A stretch of 64,000 nucleotides of DNA from Gaetbulibacter_A aestuarii (GCF_039537665.1 NZ_BAABAY010000006.1:62001-126000); one strand, 5' to 3'. Shown: positions 42,763-51,705, counted from the stretch's first letter. Notes: generated by a model not told the origin, from the letters alone. A program made the numbers and translations.

Positions 42763-43641
42763 ATTCATGAATAATTTATTGATCACAATAGTGTGAGGAA
42801 ATGTTACGGCTGCAATAAAGGAAAAGAACAAAGCATAAAACAAGGCCGTGTCTTCAAATAAGTAAACTAAAACAGCCATTCCGGTTAAGGATACTAGCCA
42901 ATAGGGCAGGGCCTTTTTGCAATAATCCCAAATAGATTTTTTTGAGATATTTCCATAAATAAATTGAATTTGTTCCAATAGCGAAGGGATGCTATGCCAA
43001 AAGATAAAATAAATGGCAAAGCTCCAGATAAGCGTTCCCACTTTAAATATAATGGCAAACAACAACAGATAAAATACTTCAGCAAGTAACTGAGATTTTA
43101 AGTCGGAGTTTTTAAGGAGCAAATAGCCGGCAGCCGTTATTAATAATATGGTATTCACAATAAAGGTGTATTGAATAAGGGTTACTGTTATTTTCTGCCC
43201 GGTGATTATGTCTACAATATTTATAACGTCTTTGGACTGACAGACGAAAAGTAAATTAAGAACCAACAACCCGTAAATGGCATAGAACATGTTTTTAACT
43301 ACCATTGATACGTTTAAATCTTTATGCTCCCAATGTTGTTGTCCAAAATGAAATCCGCTGAAAAGAATGAATAGTAACAAAGCGAAGGAAGGTAACATGT
43401 AAAAGACTACAACAACGATAAGAACGGTTATGACATAGGTGATTAAAATTTTTAAAAAAGGAAATTGACTTTTTTTATTTTCGATGGTATCGAGTATCAA
43501 AATGTCGTTTGAGCCATGCAAAATTCCAAAAGAAAAAATGAGCAGGAATCCTAATATTATTTCTAAATTTTGAGGTAAAATAGCATTGATCCATAACCCA
43601 ACAAAACTCAATACGATTGCTATATTGTAAAAATTAGTCAT
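42742..43641 (-). CDS. blh: Blh/Brp-family beta-carotene 15,15'-dioxygenase
   Basis: The 299-residue, about eight-helix membrane protein carries the conserved His motifs of the family: GILHGSNDILIL, GFHFGQQHWEH, FWHSIPSLLEQ and FPHTIVINK, which coordinate the catalytic iron. It cleaves beta-carotene to two retinals, the chromophore of the adjacent, divergently transcribed proteorhodopsin. Pairing of blh with a rhodopsin gene is well established in marine bacteria. The last codons overlap the dnaK terminator hairpin. Carotenoid synthesis genes are not in the window. Confidence 0.92.
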   Translation of the reverse strand: MTNFYNIAIVLSFVGLWINAILPQNLEIILGFLLIFSFGILHGSNDILILDTIENKKSQFPFLKILITYVITVLIVVVVFYMLPSFALLLFILFSGFHFGQQHWEHKDLNVSMVVKNMFYAIYGLLVLNLLFVCQSKDVINIVDIITGQKITVTLIQYTFIVNTILLITAAGYLLLKNSDLKSQLLAEVFYLLLFAIIFKVGTLIWSFAIYFIFWHSIPSLLEQIQFIYGNISKKSIWDYCKKALPYWLVSLTGMAVLVYLFEDTALFYALFFSFIAAVTFPHTIVINKLFMNKKTQPE

Positions 43642-43713
43642 AATATTTTATCAGATTACTAAAATAGTGTGAAAATATTTTAGATAAATATAATATATGT
43701 GTTTAACATTTTT

Positions 43714-43721
43714 TATATTTG
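43714..43721 (+). promoter_or_regulatory. -7 promoter box TATATTTG for proteorhodopsin
   Basis: Exact TAnnTTTG match 23 bases before the ATG at 43745. No clean -33 TTTG at 19 to 20 bases is seen. Confidence 0.55.
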
Positions 43722-43744
43722 TTTAAACAAAAAAATAATTAACT

Positions 43745-44467
43745 ATGAAAACACTATTTTTAACAAGTGAAATTGCCAAATTAGATCCTACGGATTATGT
43801 AGGATTTACTTTTTTTGTAGGTTGTATGGCCATGATGGCAGCATCAGCCTTTTTCTTTTTATCCCTGAGCCAATTTGATAAAAAATGGCGTACCTCGGTA
43901 TTAGTTTCAGGACTTATTACTTTCATTGCTGCGGTGCATTACTTCTACATGCGCGACTATTGGACCAGCTTTCAAGAATCGCCAACATTCTTTAGATATG
44001 TAGATTGGGTATTAACCGTGCCTTTAATGTGTGTTGAGTTTTATTTAATTCTAAAAGTAGTAGGAGCAACTAAAACCCTACTTTGGAAAATGATCATTTT
44101 CTCATTGATCATGCTTGTTACAGGATATTTCGGTGAAGCCGTTTTCCCTGGTCAGGCTGCGCTATGGGGATTCATCTCAGGATTGGCTTATTTCTACATT
44201 GTGTATGAAATCTGGTTGGGAAGCGCCAAAAAATTAGCAACAACAGCAGGAGGTGATATTCTAAAATCTCACAAAATCCTATGCTGGTTTGTTTTAGTTG
44301 GTTGGGCAATTTACCCATTAGGATACATGCTTGGAACTGATGGATGGTACACCAGCATTTTAGGTTCAGGAAGTGTTGATGTAGCCTACAACATTGCAGA
44401 TGCCATTAATAAAATAGGATTTGGATTAGTTATTTATGCTTTAGCAGTGAAAAGTCAGAAGGCTTAA
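43745..44467 (+). CDS. Proteorhodopsin, green-tuned light-driven proton pump
   Basis: The 240-residue, seven-helix rhodopsin has the Schiff-base lysine K223 (DAINK223IGFG). The pump triad is D87-T91-E98 in RYVD87WVLT91VPLMCVE98FYL, equivalent to D97/T101/E108 of green proteorhodopsin; the counter-ion-linked histidine is H65 (H75). DTE marks an outward H+ pump, unlike the NDQ motif of Na+ pumps. The spectral-tuning position 105 is Met (M95 here), as in green-absorbing flavobacterial forms. It is divergent from blh, which supplies retinal. It would add light energy to heterotrophic growth. A hairpin terminator follows. Confidence 0.97.
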   Translation: MKTLFLTSEIAKLDPTDYVGFTFFVGCMAMMAASAFFFLSLSQFDKKWRTSVLVSGLITFIAAVHYFYMRDYWTSFQESPTFFRYVDWVLTVPLMCVEFYLILKVVGATKTLLWKMIIFSLIMLVTGYFGEAVFPGQAALWGFISGLAYFYIVYEIWLGSAKKLATTAGGDILKSHKILCWFVLVGWAIYPLGYMLGTDGWYTSILGSGSVDVAYNIADAINKIGFGLVIYALAVKSQKA

Positions 44468-44502
44468 AATTTAAAACTAATTAACCATTACCAACAAATG
44501 TG

Positions 44503-44531
44503 AAAGCGTAGCCTAAAAGCTGCGCTTTTTC
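44503..44531 (+). terminator. Terminator after proteorhodopsin
   Basis: AAAGCGTAGC (44503-44512) pairs with GCTGCGCTTT (44519-44528) with one G-U pair; T run follows. Confidence 0.8.
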
Positions 44532-44569
44532 TTTGGATAAAATTGTTTCTTTGTACTTAGAAAAATGAG

Positions 44570-45802
44570 ATGATGACCTTTTCGGATAAATTAAGATCAA
44601 ATGATCAACCCAAGCGTCTTGCGGTTAAACTCAATGCCACCGGTGAACAATATGTTTTGAAAGGGCATCCCTGGGTGTTTTCCAAGGCGATCAAAAAGAT
44701 CAATAAAGGGGGGCATGCCGGAGATCTTGCCATTATTTTTGGCGGTAAATCGAATGGTATGGTTGGCATTGGATTGTATGATCCGGAATCACCAATCCGC
44801 ATTAAAATATTGTATCACGGAAATGATCCTGTAGTGATAAATAAAGATTTTTTTAGACGGAAGATTGAAGACGCATTTGAAAAACGAAAACCTCTATTAA
44901 AAACCAATACCAATAGTTACCGGTTGATCTTTGGGGAAAATGATGGATTACCGGGATTCATAGCTGATGTATATGCTAATGTTTTGGTGGTAAAGTTATA
45001 TTCGGAAATATGGTTGCCGTATTTAGAGATTATGATTCCAGGGCTTCAGGAAATTACGGATTGCCAGACCATTGTTTTACGTTTGAGCCGGCAATTACTG
45101 CAATCGGATTCACATCACTTTGTAGATGGCGAGGTTATTTATGGCGCTTTGGAAAATGAGGTCGTTAAATTTGTAGAACACGGTGTCAATTTTTCAGCTC
45201 ATGTGATCAAAGGCCATAAAACAGGGTACTTTTTGGATCACCGGGCCAATCGGAAACAAGTAGGAGGATGGAGCAGGGGTAAAACCGTTTTGGATGTGTT
45301 TTCTTATGCCGGAGGATTTTCGGTTCATGCCTTAGCTGGTGGAGCAAAGGAAGTTACAAGTTTAGATATCAGTAAGCAGGCCTTAGATATCGCATATAAA
45401 AACGGGAAATTAAACGATTACAGTGGAACTCATGAGCTTATTGCAGGTGATGCTTTCGAAGCGCTTAAGAAGCTTATTAAAGATCAGAAAACTTTTGATG
45501 TTGTAGTTATTGATCCGCCCAGTTTTGCGAAGCAAACTTCTGAAATTACGTTGGCCAAAAAGAAATATGCTAAATTGGCCGAGCTAGGCGAAAAGCTGAC
45601 TGCTAAAAACGGATTGCTGGTTTTAGCGTCGTGTTCTTCAAGGGTAACGGCTCAGGCATTTTTCGATATCAATAAGGAACAGTTGCGTCAGGGGCACCGG
45701 AAGTACCATCTTATTTTACAAACCGGTCATGATGTAGATCATCCTGTTAGTTTTTCGGAAGGCGCCTATTTGAAATGTGGCTATTATCGTTTTAAGGATT
45801 AG
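44570..45802 (+). CDS. Class I SAM-dependent rRNA methyltransferase (RlmI-like)
   Basis: The 410-residue protein has an N-terminal PUA-like RNA-binding domain (RLAVKLNATGEQYVLKGHPW), a central EEHGV-like domain and a C-terminal Rossmann methyltransferase: DVFSYAGGFSVHALAGGAKE (SAM site), SLDISKQAL and catalytic/base-binding VVIDPPSFAK. This layout is that of RlmI/RlmK, which make 5-methylcytosine or 7-methylguanine in 23S rRNA. Tandem ATGs occur at 44570 and 44573. Exact target base is not deduced. Confidence 0.88.
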   Translation: MMTFSDKLRSNDQPKRLAVKLNATGEQYVLKGHPWVFSKAIKKINKGGHAGDLAIIFGGKSNGMVGIGLYDPESPIRIKILYHGNDPVVINKDFFRRKIEDAFEKRKPLLKTNTNSYRLIFGENDGLPGFIADVYANVLVVKLYSEIWLPYLEIMIPGLQEITDCQTIVLRLSRQLLQSDSHHFVDGEVIYGALENEVVKFVEHGVNFSAHVIKGHKTGYFLDHRANRKQVGGWSRGKTVLDVFSYAGGFSVHALAGGAKEVTSLDISKQALDIAYKNGKLNDYSGTHELIAGDAFEALKKLIKDQKTFDVVVIDPPSFAKQTSEITLAKKKYAKLAELGEKLTAKNGLLVLASCSSRVTAQAFFDINKEQLRQGHRKYHLILQTGHDVDHPVSFSEGAYLKCGYYRFKD

Positions 45803-45816
45803 CGGAAAATCATTTG

Positions 45817-45846
45817 TTATGCATGCATAATAATTTAGTATATTTG
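45817..45846 (+). promoter_or_regulatory. Promoter with 14-base palindrome before the nitronate monooxygenase gene
   Basis: The -7 box TATATTTG (45839-45846) lies 17 bases before the ATG. TTTG at 45813-45816 is 22 bases upstream of it. The palindrome TTATGCATGCATAA (45817-45830) fills the spacer, a position suitable for a regulator. Confidence 0.5.
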
Positions 45847-45862
45847 TTCAAATTGAAACAGA

Positions 45863-46810
45863 ATGACAGCTAAACTCAACGACATATTAGGAATAAAATA
45901 TCCGATTATTCAGGCGCCTATGTTTTTGGTGTCGAATACGGCCATGGTTATAGAGGCCATGAAAAGTGGTATTGCCGGTTGTATACCTGCTTTAAATTAT
46001 CGCACTTTAGATGAATTAAAAGCTGCTATTCAAGAACTGAAAGCCGCAAAAGTTGAAGGTGGAGCTTTTGGATTCAATTTAATTGTGAATAAATCCAATA
46101 TTAAATATAAGGACCAGTTGCAAGTGCTTTGTGAAGCAGGTTGCGATTTTATCATAACGTCTTTAGGCAGTCCCGAAGAAACCATAAAAAAAGCCCATGC
46201 GGCAGGTATTAAGGTTTTTTGTGATGTGGTAGATCTGAAGTTTGCGCAAAAAGTTGAAGGTCTGGGAGCTGATGCCGCGATTGCGGTGAATAATCAGGCT
46301 GGGGGACACCGCGGTAATATATCGCCGGAGGCCTTAATCAAAGAGTTGAAATCGAATATCAGTATTCCCGTGATCTCGGCAGGTGGTGTTGGCTGCAAGG
46401 CTGATGTTGAAAAAATGTTAGGTTATGGCGCTGATGGTGTTTCTGTTGGGAGTCCGTTTATTGCTTCGGAAGAAGCTCAGGTAACGGATGAATACAAACA
46501 AGCTTGCGTGGAATATGGTGCCGATGATATTGTAATGACCGAGCGCATTTCCGGAACGCCCTGTACGGTGATCAATACGCCATATGTTCAAAAAATAGGC
46601 ACAAAACAAACCTGGTTAGAATCTATACTTAATAAAAATAAGAAATTGAAAAAGTGGGTTAAAATGATCCGTTTTTCCATTGGGATGAATGCCACCAAAA
46701 ACGCTGCCACCAAAGCCACCTATAAAACCGTTTGGGTAGCAGGACCAAGTATAGAATACACTAATGAAATTCTTCCTGTGAAGGATATCGTTAAGAAATT
46801 AACGGACTGA
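45863..46810 (+). CDS. Nitronate monooxygenase / FabK-like flavoprotein
   Basis: The 315-residue TIM-barrel flavoenzyme of the NMO family has N-terminal YPIIQAPMFLVSNTAMV, VNNQAGGHRGN (catalytic-loop His, about 150-160), PVISAGGVGCKADVEKML and GADGVSVGSPFIAS for FMN phosphate binding. NMOs oxidise alkyl nitronates; FabK relatives reduce enoyl-ACP, and the two are hard to separate by eye. It is monocistronic and ends immediately before the convergent GNAT gene. Confidence 0.82.
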   Translation: MTAKLNDILGIKYPIIQAPMFLVSNTAMVIEAMKSGIAGCIPALNYRTLDELKAAIQELKAAKVEGGAFGFNLIVNKSNIKYKDQLQVLCEAGCDFIITSLGSPEETIKKAHAAGIKVFCDVVDLKFAQKVEGLGADAAIAVNNQAGGHRGNISPEALIKELKSNISIPVISAGGVGCKADVEKMLGYGADGVSVGSPFIASEEAQVTDEYKQACVEYGADDIVMTERISGTPCTVINTPYVQKIGTKQTWLESILNKNKKLKKWVKMIRFSIGMNATKNAATKATYKTVWVAGPSIEYTNEILPVKDIVKKLTD

Positions 46811-47275
46811 TTAAAGTGGTAATTCTAACTTAATATTACAGCGCTCGTAGGCCACATCGGGTTCTACTGGAATTTCTTTAAAACCATACTTCTTATAAAT
46901 ATGGATCGCATTCTCTAAAATAGTATTCGAGTAGATGATGAGTTTTGTCATGTTGTTGTTTTTAGCAAAATCGATGCAGTGTTGCATCAATTTTTGTCCG
47001 ATTTGCAACCCCCGATATTTTGGAGACACGCCCATCTTGGTAAGTTCAAATGCATCAGTGCCCTTTAAAGGCATCAAGGCTGCGGTTCCAAGAATGGTGT
47101 CTTTCCGCGAAGCGAAAAAAATATGGCCACCCTTATTAATAATATATTTTTCAGGTTTGCTTAAAACTTCTTCATCATAAGCTTCAACATAAAAAAAATG
47201 TTTTAGCCACTCGATATTGAGATCGTAAAAAGCTTTTGCGAGTTGTGGTTGATATGAAACAATGTTTATTTCCAT
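46811..47275 (-). CDS. GNAT-family N-acetyltransferase
   Basis: The 154-residue protein has the GNAT core: ELTKMGVSPKYRGLQIGQKL (motif A, acetyl-CoA pyrophosphate loop RGLQIG), LIIYSNTILENAIHIYKKYG (motif B) and FKEIPVEP. The MGVSPKYRG segment is intact, so it should be active. Substrate is unknown. It is convergent with the preceding gene with no gap. Confidence 0.88.
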   Translation of the reverse strand: MEINIVSYQPQLAKAFYDLNIEWLKHFFYVEAYDEEVLSKPEKYIINKGGHIFFASRKDTILGTAALMPLKGTDAFELTKMGVSPKYRGLQIGQKLMQHCIDFAKNNNMTKLIIYSNTILENAIHIYKKYGFKEIPVEPDVAYERCNIKLELPL

Positions 47276-47425
47276 AAATTAATGCTGGATTTCAATGGTA
47301 ATAAATTCAGAGTTAATAACTTTTTTTTATTAAAAACATCTAAAAAAAAATATCCTGCGTATATTAAACTGAATGCGAGAGATATCGTAATAAGAATTAA
47401 TATTAAAAACACTAAAAGCAAAATT

Positions 47426-48322
47426 ATGGAAAATAATAAAAGCAACACGCCTCTTAAGGTTGGATTAGTGATCGCAGTGGTTTTATTTATTGCCACCGGT
47501 TTCTACACCTTAAATCTTTACAAAAGCAGTAAAGAAAATGAACAACAATTAACTGAAGAAAAGCAGTTAGTAATGAATGATCTAAACGCTATGGCGAAAC
47601 AATACGACCAGGCGATTAATGAAAATGATATTGCTAATGCTAATTTAGTAGAAGCTCGTGCAAGAATTCAAGGATTGATTGATTCTTTAAAAATTTCTGA
47701 AACTAACGTAAAAAGTTTGTGGAGATACAAAACCAAATACTTATCGTTACAAAAAGAAATGGACAAATTATTGGCACAAAATGATTCGTTAAAGGTTCAA
47801 AACTCTTATTTAGCGACTTCTCTGGATAGTACACGTGTACGCCTGGAAGAACGTACCGTATTTACCGATTCTTTATTATTGCAGAATACAGCATTGGCTG
47901 AAGTTGTTGAAAATGCCGCCGTATTATCAGCCTTAGATATGAAAGCTTCAGGCGTAATTGTTAGAACTTCAGGAAAAGTTATTCCAACTGAACGAGCCAG
48001 AAGAAGTGACAAGATCCGAGTGTGTTTTTTAGTTGCTAAAAATAAATTGGTTCAACCAGGAGATGAAGAACTTTATATCCAGGTTTTAGGCCCAAGCAAA
48101 CAAGTAATGGGATTAAATGAACAAGTGACTTTTGGAGAAGGAGAAATGGCGAAAACCATTAACTATAGTACGATTAGTAAGTTTAATTATGAAGGATCAA
48201 GTTTGAATATTTGTGAATTTATCGATAAAACTTCGGAAGCCGATTTCCCGGAAGGACGTTATACAGTAAATGTATATAATAAAAAAGATTTAGTGTCAAC
48301 TTCAGAATTCAGTTTACAATAA
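47426..48322 (+). CDS. Membrane-anchored coiled-coil protein
   Basis: The ATG at 47426 (MENNKSNTPLKVG) gives 298 residues; the frame extends to 47282 but that part reads as noncoding. One transmembrane segment (KVGLVIAVVLFIATGFYTLN, about 10-29) is followed by a long coiled coil (about 35-150, Gln/Glu/Lys/Ser rich). A C-terminal beta-rich domain (about 165-298) carries KIRVCFLVAKNKLVQPGDEE and ends DLVSTSEFSLQ. Similar proteins are common and uncharacterised in Flavobacteriaceae as I recall; the domain probably faces the periplasm. Function unknown. Confidence 0.75.
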   Translation: MENNKSNTPLKVGLVIAVVLFIATGFYTLNLYKSSKENEQQLTEEKQLVMNDLNAMAKQYDQAINENDIANANLVEARARIQGLIDSLKISETNVKSLWRYKTKYLSLQKEMDKLLAQNDSLKVQNSYLATSLDSTRVRLEERTVFTDSLLLQNTALAEVVENAAVLSALDMKASGVIVRTSGKVIPTERARRSDKIRVCFLVAKNKLVQPGDEELYIQVLGPSKQVMGLNEQVTFGEGEMAKTINYSTISKFNYEGSSLNICEFIDKTSEADFPEGRYTVNVYNKKDLVSTSEFSLQ

Positions 48323-48345
48323 TCTCAAATTCAAATAAGAAATTT

Positions 48346-48378
48346 AAAAACCTCAGGTTCATACCTGAGGTTTTTTTT
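48346..48378 (+). terminator. Terminator after the coiled-coil gene
   Basis: AAAAACCTCAGG pairs with CCTGAGGTTTTT around a 6-base loop; eight T residues follow. Confidence 0.85.
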
Positions 48379-48485
48379 ATGCCCTTTTAGCAAATAAACC
48401 TAATTTATAAGTTCGTTGTAGAAAATAATAGTGTTCAAATTACTAAAGCCATTATATTTAGGCATGTAAATTGACCTATTTCTCA

Positions 48486-49061
48486 ATGCATCGTAACTTT
48501 AAGTTTTTAAACTCTATAGCCTCTATCTCTGAAAATTCTTTTAAGGCGATTGCCGATATTTCAGAATTTATAGAGGTTCCTGCAGAAACTCATGTCGTTA
48601 AACTTGGGGAAATTCCAGCAAAACTATATATGCTTGTTGATGGCTCTATACGATGTTATATCTCAACAGAGTCGGGGAAAGAGTTCAATAAAACATTTTA
48701 TTTTCCGGTGAGCTTCGTGGGTTCTTTAACCGCGTTACTAAGACAAAATCCTTCGCAGTTTGTTTTTGAAACCCTTAGTGATTCCAAAATGTATGCTGTA
48801 GATTATAAGAAATTAATGGAATTGTGCAGAACCAATGAGGATCTAAAAGAATTTTATACGCGTATTTTGGAATTGCTATATTCAAAATATGAAGCACGTT
48901 TGGTAGATCAAATATCACTGGACGCAACGCAACGCTACAAGAAATTATTAAAACAGCAACCTAATATTAATCAGTTAGTATCTCAATACCATATTGCATC
49001 TTATTTGGGAATCACACCGGTACAATTAAGTCGTATTCGTAAAAAAAATGGACTAATTTAA
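48486..49061 (+). CDS. Crp/Fnr-family transcriptional regulator
   Basis: The ATG at 48486 (MHRNFKFLNS) gives 191 residues; an upstream TTG is unlikely. The cyclic-nucleotide-type beta-barrel (about 20-115; EVPAETHVVKLGEIPAKLYM and DGSIRCYI) is followed by a dimer helix and an HTH (SQYHIASYLGITPVQLSRIR). The canonical cAMP-binding Arg-Ser is not evident, so it probably senses something else or nothing. A bidirectional terminator follows. Target genes are unknown. Confidence 0.88.
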   Translation: MHRNFKFLNSIASISENSFKAIADISEFIEVPAETHVVKLGEIPAKLYMLVDGSIRCYISTESGKEFNKTFYFPVSFVGSLTALLRQNPSQFVFETLSDSKMYAVDYKKLMELCRTNEDLKEFYTRILELLYSKYEARLVDQISLDATQRYKKLLKQQPNINQLVSQYHIASYLGITPVQLSRIRKKNGLI

Positions 49062-49152
49062 CATTTGTTAATTTTTAACATTTACATTACGCTTATATTT
49101 GAGTAATTCTTTTTCAACAACATTCAAAAGGATTAATAGCTAACCAACAAAA

Positions 49153-49180
49153 AAAACAGGTAACCCATGTTACCTGTTTT
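49153..49180. terminator. Bidirectional terminator between the Crp-type gene and fumC
   Basis: A perfect 12-bp stem AAAACAGGTAAC/GTTACCTGTTTT with a 4-base loop and T tracts on both sides. It serves the plus-strand regulator and the minus-strand fumC. Confidence 0.85.
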
Positions 49181-49205
49181 TTTACTTTAAAATAAATTCT
49201 TCCTG

Positions 49206-50603
49206 TCATTTCAAGCTGCCTACCATGTCTTCAGGTTTTACCCATTCGTCATATTCTTCAGCAGTAACGTATCCAAGATTAATGGCTTCTTCTTTAAGTG
49301 TGGTACCATTTTTATGGGCGGTATTCGCAATTTCAGCCGCTTTGTAATAACCTATTTTGGTATTTAATGCCGTTACCAGCATTAAAGAATTATTTACCAT
49401 TTTATCAATAACCTTTTTATTAGGCTCGATACCAACCGCACAGTTATCATTAAAACTTATGCAGGCATCACCAATTAGTTGTGCTGATTGAAGCACATTA
49501 GCAGCCATTACAGGTTTAAAAACATTGAGTTCGTACTGCCCTTGTAAACCACCAACAGACACAGAAACATCATTACCAATAACCTGAGCGCAAACCATGG
49601 TTAGGGCTTCGCACTGGGTGGGATTTACTTTTCCGGGCATAATAGAACTTCCGGGTTCGTTGGCCGGAATTGTAATTTCTCCGATACCGGAGCGAGGTCC
49701 GGAGGCCAGCATTCGTATGTCATTTCCAATTTTATTCAAGGATACAGCTAATTGCTTTAATGCACCATGTGTTTCAACTAAAGCGTCGTGAGCTGCCAAT
49801 GCTTCAAATTTATTTGGAGCCGTAATAAAGGGCAGCTTAGTAAATTCTGCAATATATTCTGCCACGCGTTTACTATAGCCTTTCGGTGTGTTAAGTCCTG
49901 TTCCAACGGCAGTGCCACCTAAAGCCAATTCACTTAAATGCGATAACGTGTTTTCCAGGGCTTTGATACCATGATCTAATTGTGCGGTATAACCTGAAAT
50001 TTCCTGACCGAGGGTTAGCGGCGTAGCATCCATGAGATGCGTTCGACCGATCTTTACGATGGATTTAAATTCCTGTGATTTCTTATGTAATGTATCTCTT
50101 AGTTTTTTAACTCCCGGAAGTGTGTTTTCTACAACTTTCTTATAAATAGCAATATGCATTCCGGTAGGGAAGGTATCGTTCGAGGATTGCGATTTATTAA
50201 CATCATCGTTGGGTTGGATGGTTTTTTCTCCTTCACCAATTTTATGTCCGGCCAATTGATGGGCACGATTCGCAATAACCTCATTAACATTCATGTTACT
50301 TTGTGTGCCGGATCCTGTTTGCCAGATCACTAATGGAAATTGGTCATCATGCTTACCTGCCAGGATCTCGTTACAAACCTCTGCGATAAGATCACGCTTA
50401 TCTTTAGACAGCACACCTAATTCACAGTTCGTGTATGCCGCAGCTTTTTTAAGATAGGCAAAACCATATATGATCTCCAAAGGCATAGAGGCCTCAGGAC
50501 CAATTTTAAAATTATTTCTGGAACGTTCTGTTTGAGCGCCCCAAAGTTTATCAGCGGGAACTTTAACTTCCCCCATGGTATCTTTTTCTATTCTGTATTC
50601 CAT
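49206..50603 (-). CDS. fumC: Fumarate hydratase class II
   Basis: The 465-residue protein is full length. The fumarase/aspartase signature GSSIMPGKVNPTQCEAL is intact, along with WQTGSGTQSNMNVNEVIANR, KIGRTHLMDATPLTLGQE and TALNTKIGYYKAAEIANTAH. It interconverts fumarate and malate in the TCA cycle, in the cytosol, with no iron-sulfur cluster. It stands alone behind a TAACTTTG promoter box and is divergent from a peroxiredoxin. Confidence 0.97.
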   Translation of the reverse strand: MEYRIEKDTMGEVKVPADKLWGAQTERSRNNFKIGPEASMPLEIIYGFAYLKKAAAYTNCELGVLSKDKRDLIAEVCNEILAGKHDDQFPLVIWQTGSGTQSNMNVNEVIANRAHQLAGHKIGEGEKTIQPNDDVNKSQSSNDTFPTGMHIAIYKKVVENTLPGVKKLRDTLHKKSQEFKSIVKIGRTHLMDATPLTLGQEISGYTAQLDHGIKALENTLSHLSELALGGTAVGTGLNTPKGYSKRVAEYIAEFTKLPFITAPNKFEALAAHDALVETHGALKQLAVSLNKIGNDIRMLASGPRSGIGEITIPANEPGSSIMPGKVNPTQCEALTMVCAQVIGNDVSVSVGGLQGQYELNVFKPVMAANVLQSAQLIGDACISFNDNCAVGIEPNKKVIDKMVNNSLMLVTALNTKIGYYKAAEIANTAHKNGTTLKEEAINLGYVTAEEYDEWVKPEDMVGSLK

Positions 50604-50629
50604 TGGATTATACTTTTTATTCGATGTTA

Positions 50630-50637
50630 CAAAGTTA
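50630..50637 (-). promoter_or_regulatory. -7 promoter box TAACTTTG for fumC
   Basis: Exact TAnnTTTG match on the minus strand, 26 bases before the fumC ATG. Confidence 0.5.
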
Positions 50638-50713
50638 ATTTATTTATGCCGTTTTAAAGGAATAATCCCTATGGATTTCTTTGCATATTTAACGTATTAA
50701 TAACACGCACTTC

Positions 50714-50744
50714 TTTGTTATTCCTATTAAACCTATTAAATTTG
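50714..50744 (+). promoter_or_regulatory. Full -33/-7 promoter of the peroxiredoxin gene
   Basis: TTTG (50714-50717), a 19-base spacer and TAAATTTG (50737-50744) match the Bacteroidota promoter consensus exactly. The ATG is 30 bases downstream. Confidence 0.75.
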
Positions 50745-50774
50745 TAGGAAATAATAATTTAAAATAAAAATACT

Positions 50775-51416
50775 ATGGCTAATTTAAGACTAGGGGACAC
50801 CGCTCCCGATTTTACAGCGCAAACCACACAAGGTGAAATAAAGTTTCACGAGTGGCTTGGAGACGATTGGGGTATATTGTTTTCCCATCCTGCAGATTAT
50901 ACACCCGTTTGTACTACTGAACTGGGAACGGTTGCAAAATACAAACCTGAATTTGATAAACGCGACGTAAAAACCATTGCATTAAGTGTTGATGGATTAG
51001 AATCTCACAAAGCCTGGATCAAGGATATTAATGAAACGCAACATACAGAAGTTAATTTTCCTATTATAGCTGATGAAGATCACAAGGTTTCGGAATTGTA
51101 TGATATGATTCACCCCAATGCGAATGATAAGCAAACCGTACGTTCCGTTTTTATAATTGGTCCTGATAAAAAAATAAAACTCATTATTGTGTATCCGGCT
51201 TCTACGGGAAGAAATTTTGATGAATTATTACGCGTTATTGATTCCCTTCAATTAACAGCTTATTACAAGGTAGCTACACCGGCAAACTGGAAATTTGGAG
51301 AGGATTGTGTGGTTTCACCTTCCATTGCAACAAAGGATATTCCGGATATTTTTCCAAAAGGTTTTAAAGAGGTTAAGCCTTATTTAAGAATTACGCCGCA
51401 GCCTAATTTAAACTAG
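50775..51416 (+). CDS. Peroxiredoxin, 1-Cys Prx6 type
   Basis: The 213-residue protein has peroxidatic C46 in SHPADYTPVCTTELG. The long C-terminal extension is that of Prx6 (WKFGEDCVVSPSIATKDIPD and FPKGFKEVKPYLR). Prx6-type enzymes reduce H2O2 and lipid peroxides; a second Cys in EDCVV is not at the usual resolving site. Together with tpx and katG it makes three peroxide-removing genes in this window. It has a textbook promoter and is monocistronic. Confidence 0.92.
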   Translation: MANLRLGDTAPDFTAQTTQGEIKFHEWLGDDWGILFSHPADYTPVCTTELGTVAKYKPEFDKRDVKTIALSVDGLESHKAWIKDINETQHTEVNFPIIADEDHKVSELYDMIHPNANDKQTVRSVFIIGPDKKIKLIIVYPASTGRNFDELLRVIDSLQLTAYYKVATPANWKFGEDCVVSPSIATKDIPDIFPKGFKEVKPYLRITPQPNLN

Positions 51417-51444
51417 GTTCTGTTAAGAAAAATTTAAAACGGTA

Positions 51445-51475
51445 TTGCTTAACAAAACTCTTTATACTATCTTTG
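51445..51475 (+). promoter_or_regulatory. Promoter of the 59-residue membrane protein gene
   Basis: TTG (51445-51447), a 20-base spacer and TATCTTTG (51468-51475) fit the -33/-7 consensus and lie 27 bases before the ATG at 51503. Confidence 0.65.
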
Positions 51476-51502
51476 CCTAAGATTAAAAAAACGTAACATA
51501 CC

Positions 51503-51682
51503 ATGATGTTTGAATTTGACCAATATTTAGGCTTTTTAGCATTCTTAACCATATTAACCATCGGTTTTTGGTTAATGATTTTCTTAATTACCTTCGTTAT
51601 TCCTTACTGGATTGGAGGTGCGCTCATTGAACGTCTTCAAGAAATTAGAGAAGAAAAAAAGGCTAAGCGTCAGAATTCTTAG
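51503..51682 (+). CDS. Small single-pass membrane protein, 59 residues
   Basis: Tandem ATG codons at 51503 open a 59-codon frame. The product has an acidic N-terminus (MMFEFDQYLG), a long hydrophobic segment (FLAFLTILTIGFWLMIFLIT) ending near residue 40, then a charged helix (ERLQEIREEKKAKRQNS). It has its own promoter upstream and its own terminator downstream, strong evidence for a real gene in spite of the size. The topology suggests an inner-membrane protein with a basic cytosolic tail. Function unknown. Confidence 0.75.
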   Translation: MMFEFDQYLGFLAFLTILTIGFWLMIFLITFVIPYWIGGALIERLQEIREEKKAKRQNS

Positions 51683-51705
51683 GTAAATAAAGATATTTTT
51701 AGATA

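Noticed and set aside
47282..47425. N-terminal extension of the coiled-coil protein
   Set aside because: The ATG at 47426 directly precedes a normal anchor segment; the extension is Lys/Asn-rich noncoding-like sequence.
47266..47496. Hydrophobic minus-strand frame of 76 codons
   Set aside because: It is antisense to the signal-anchor region of the coiled-coil gene and to AT-rich spacer; hydrophobicity follows from base composition.
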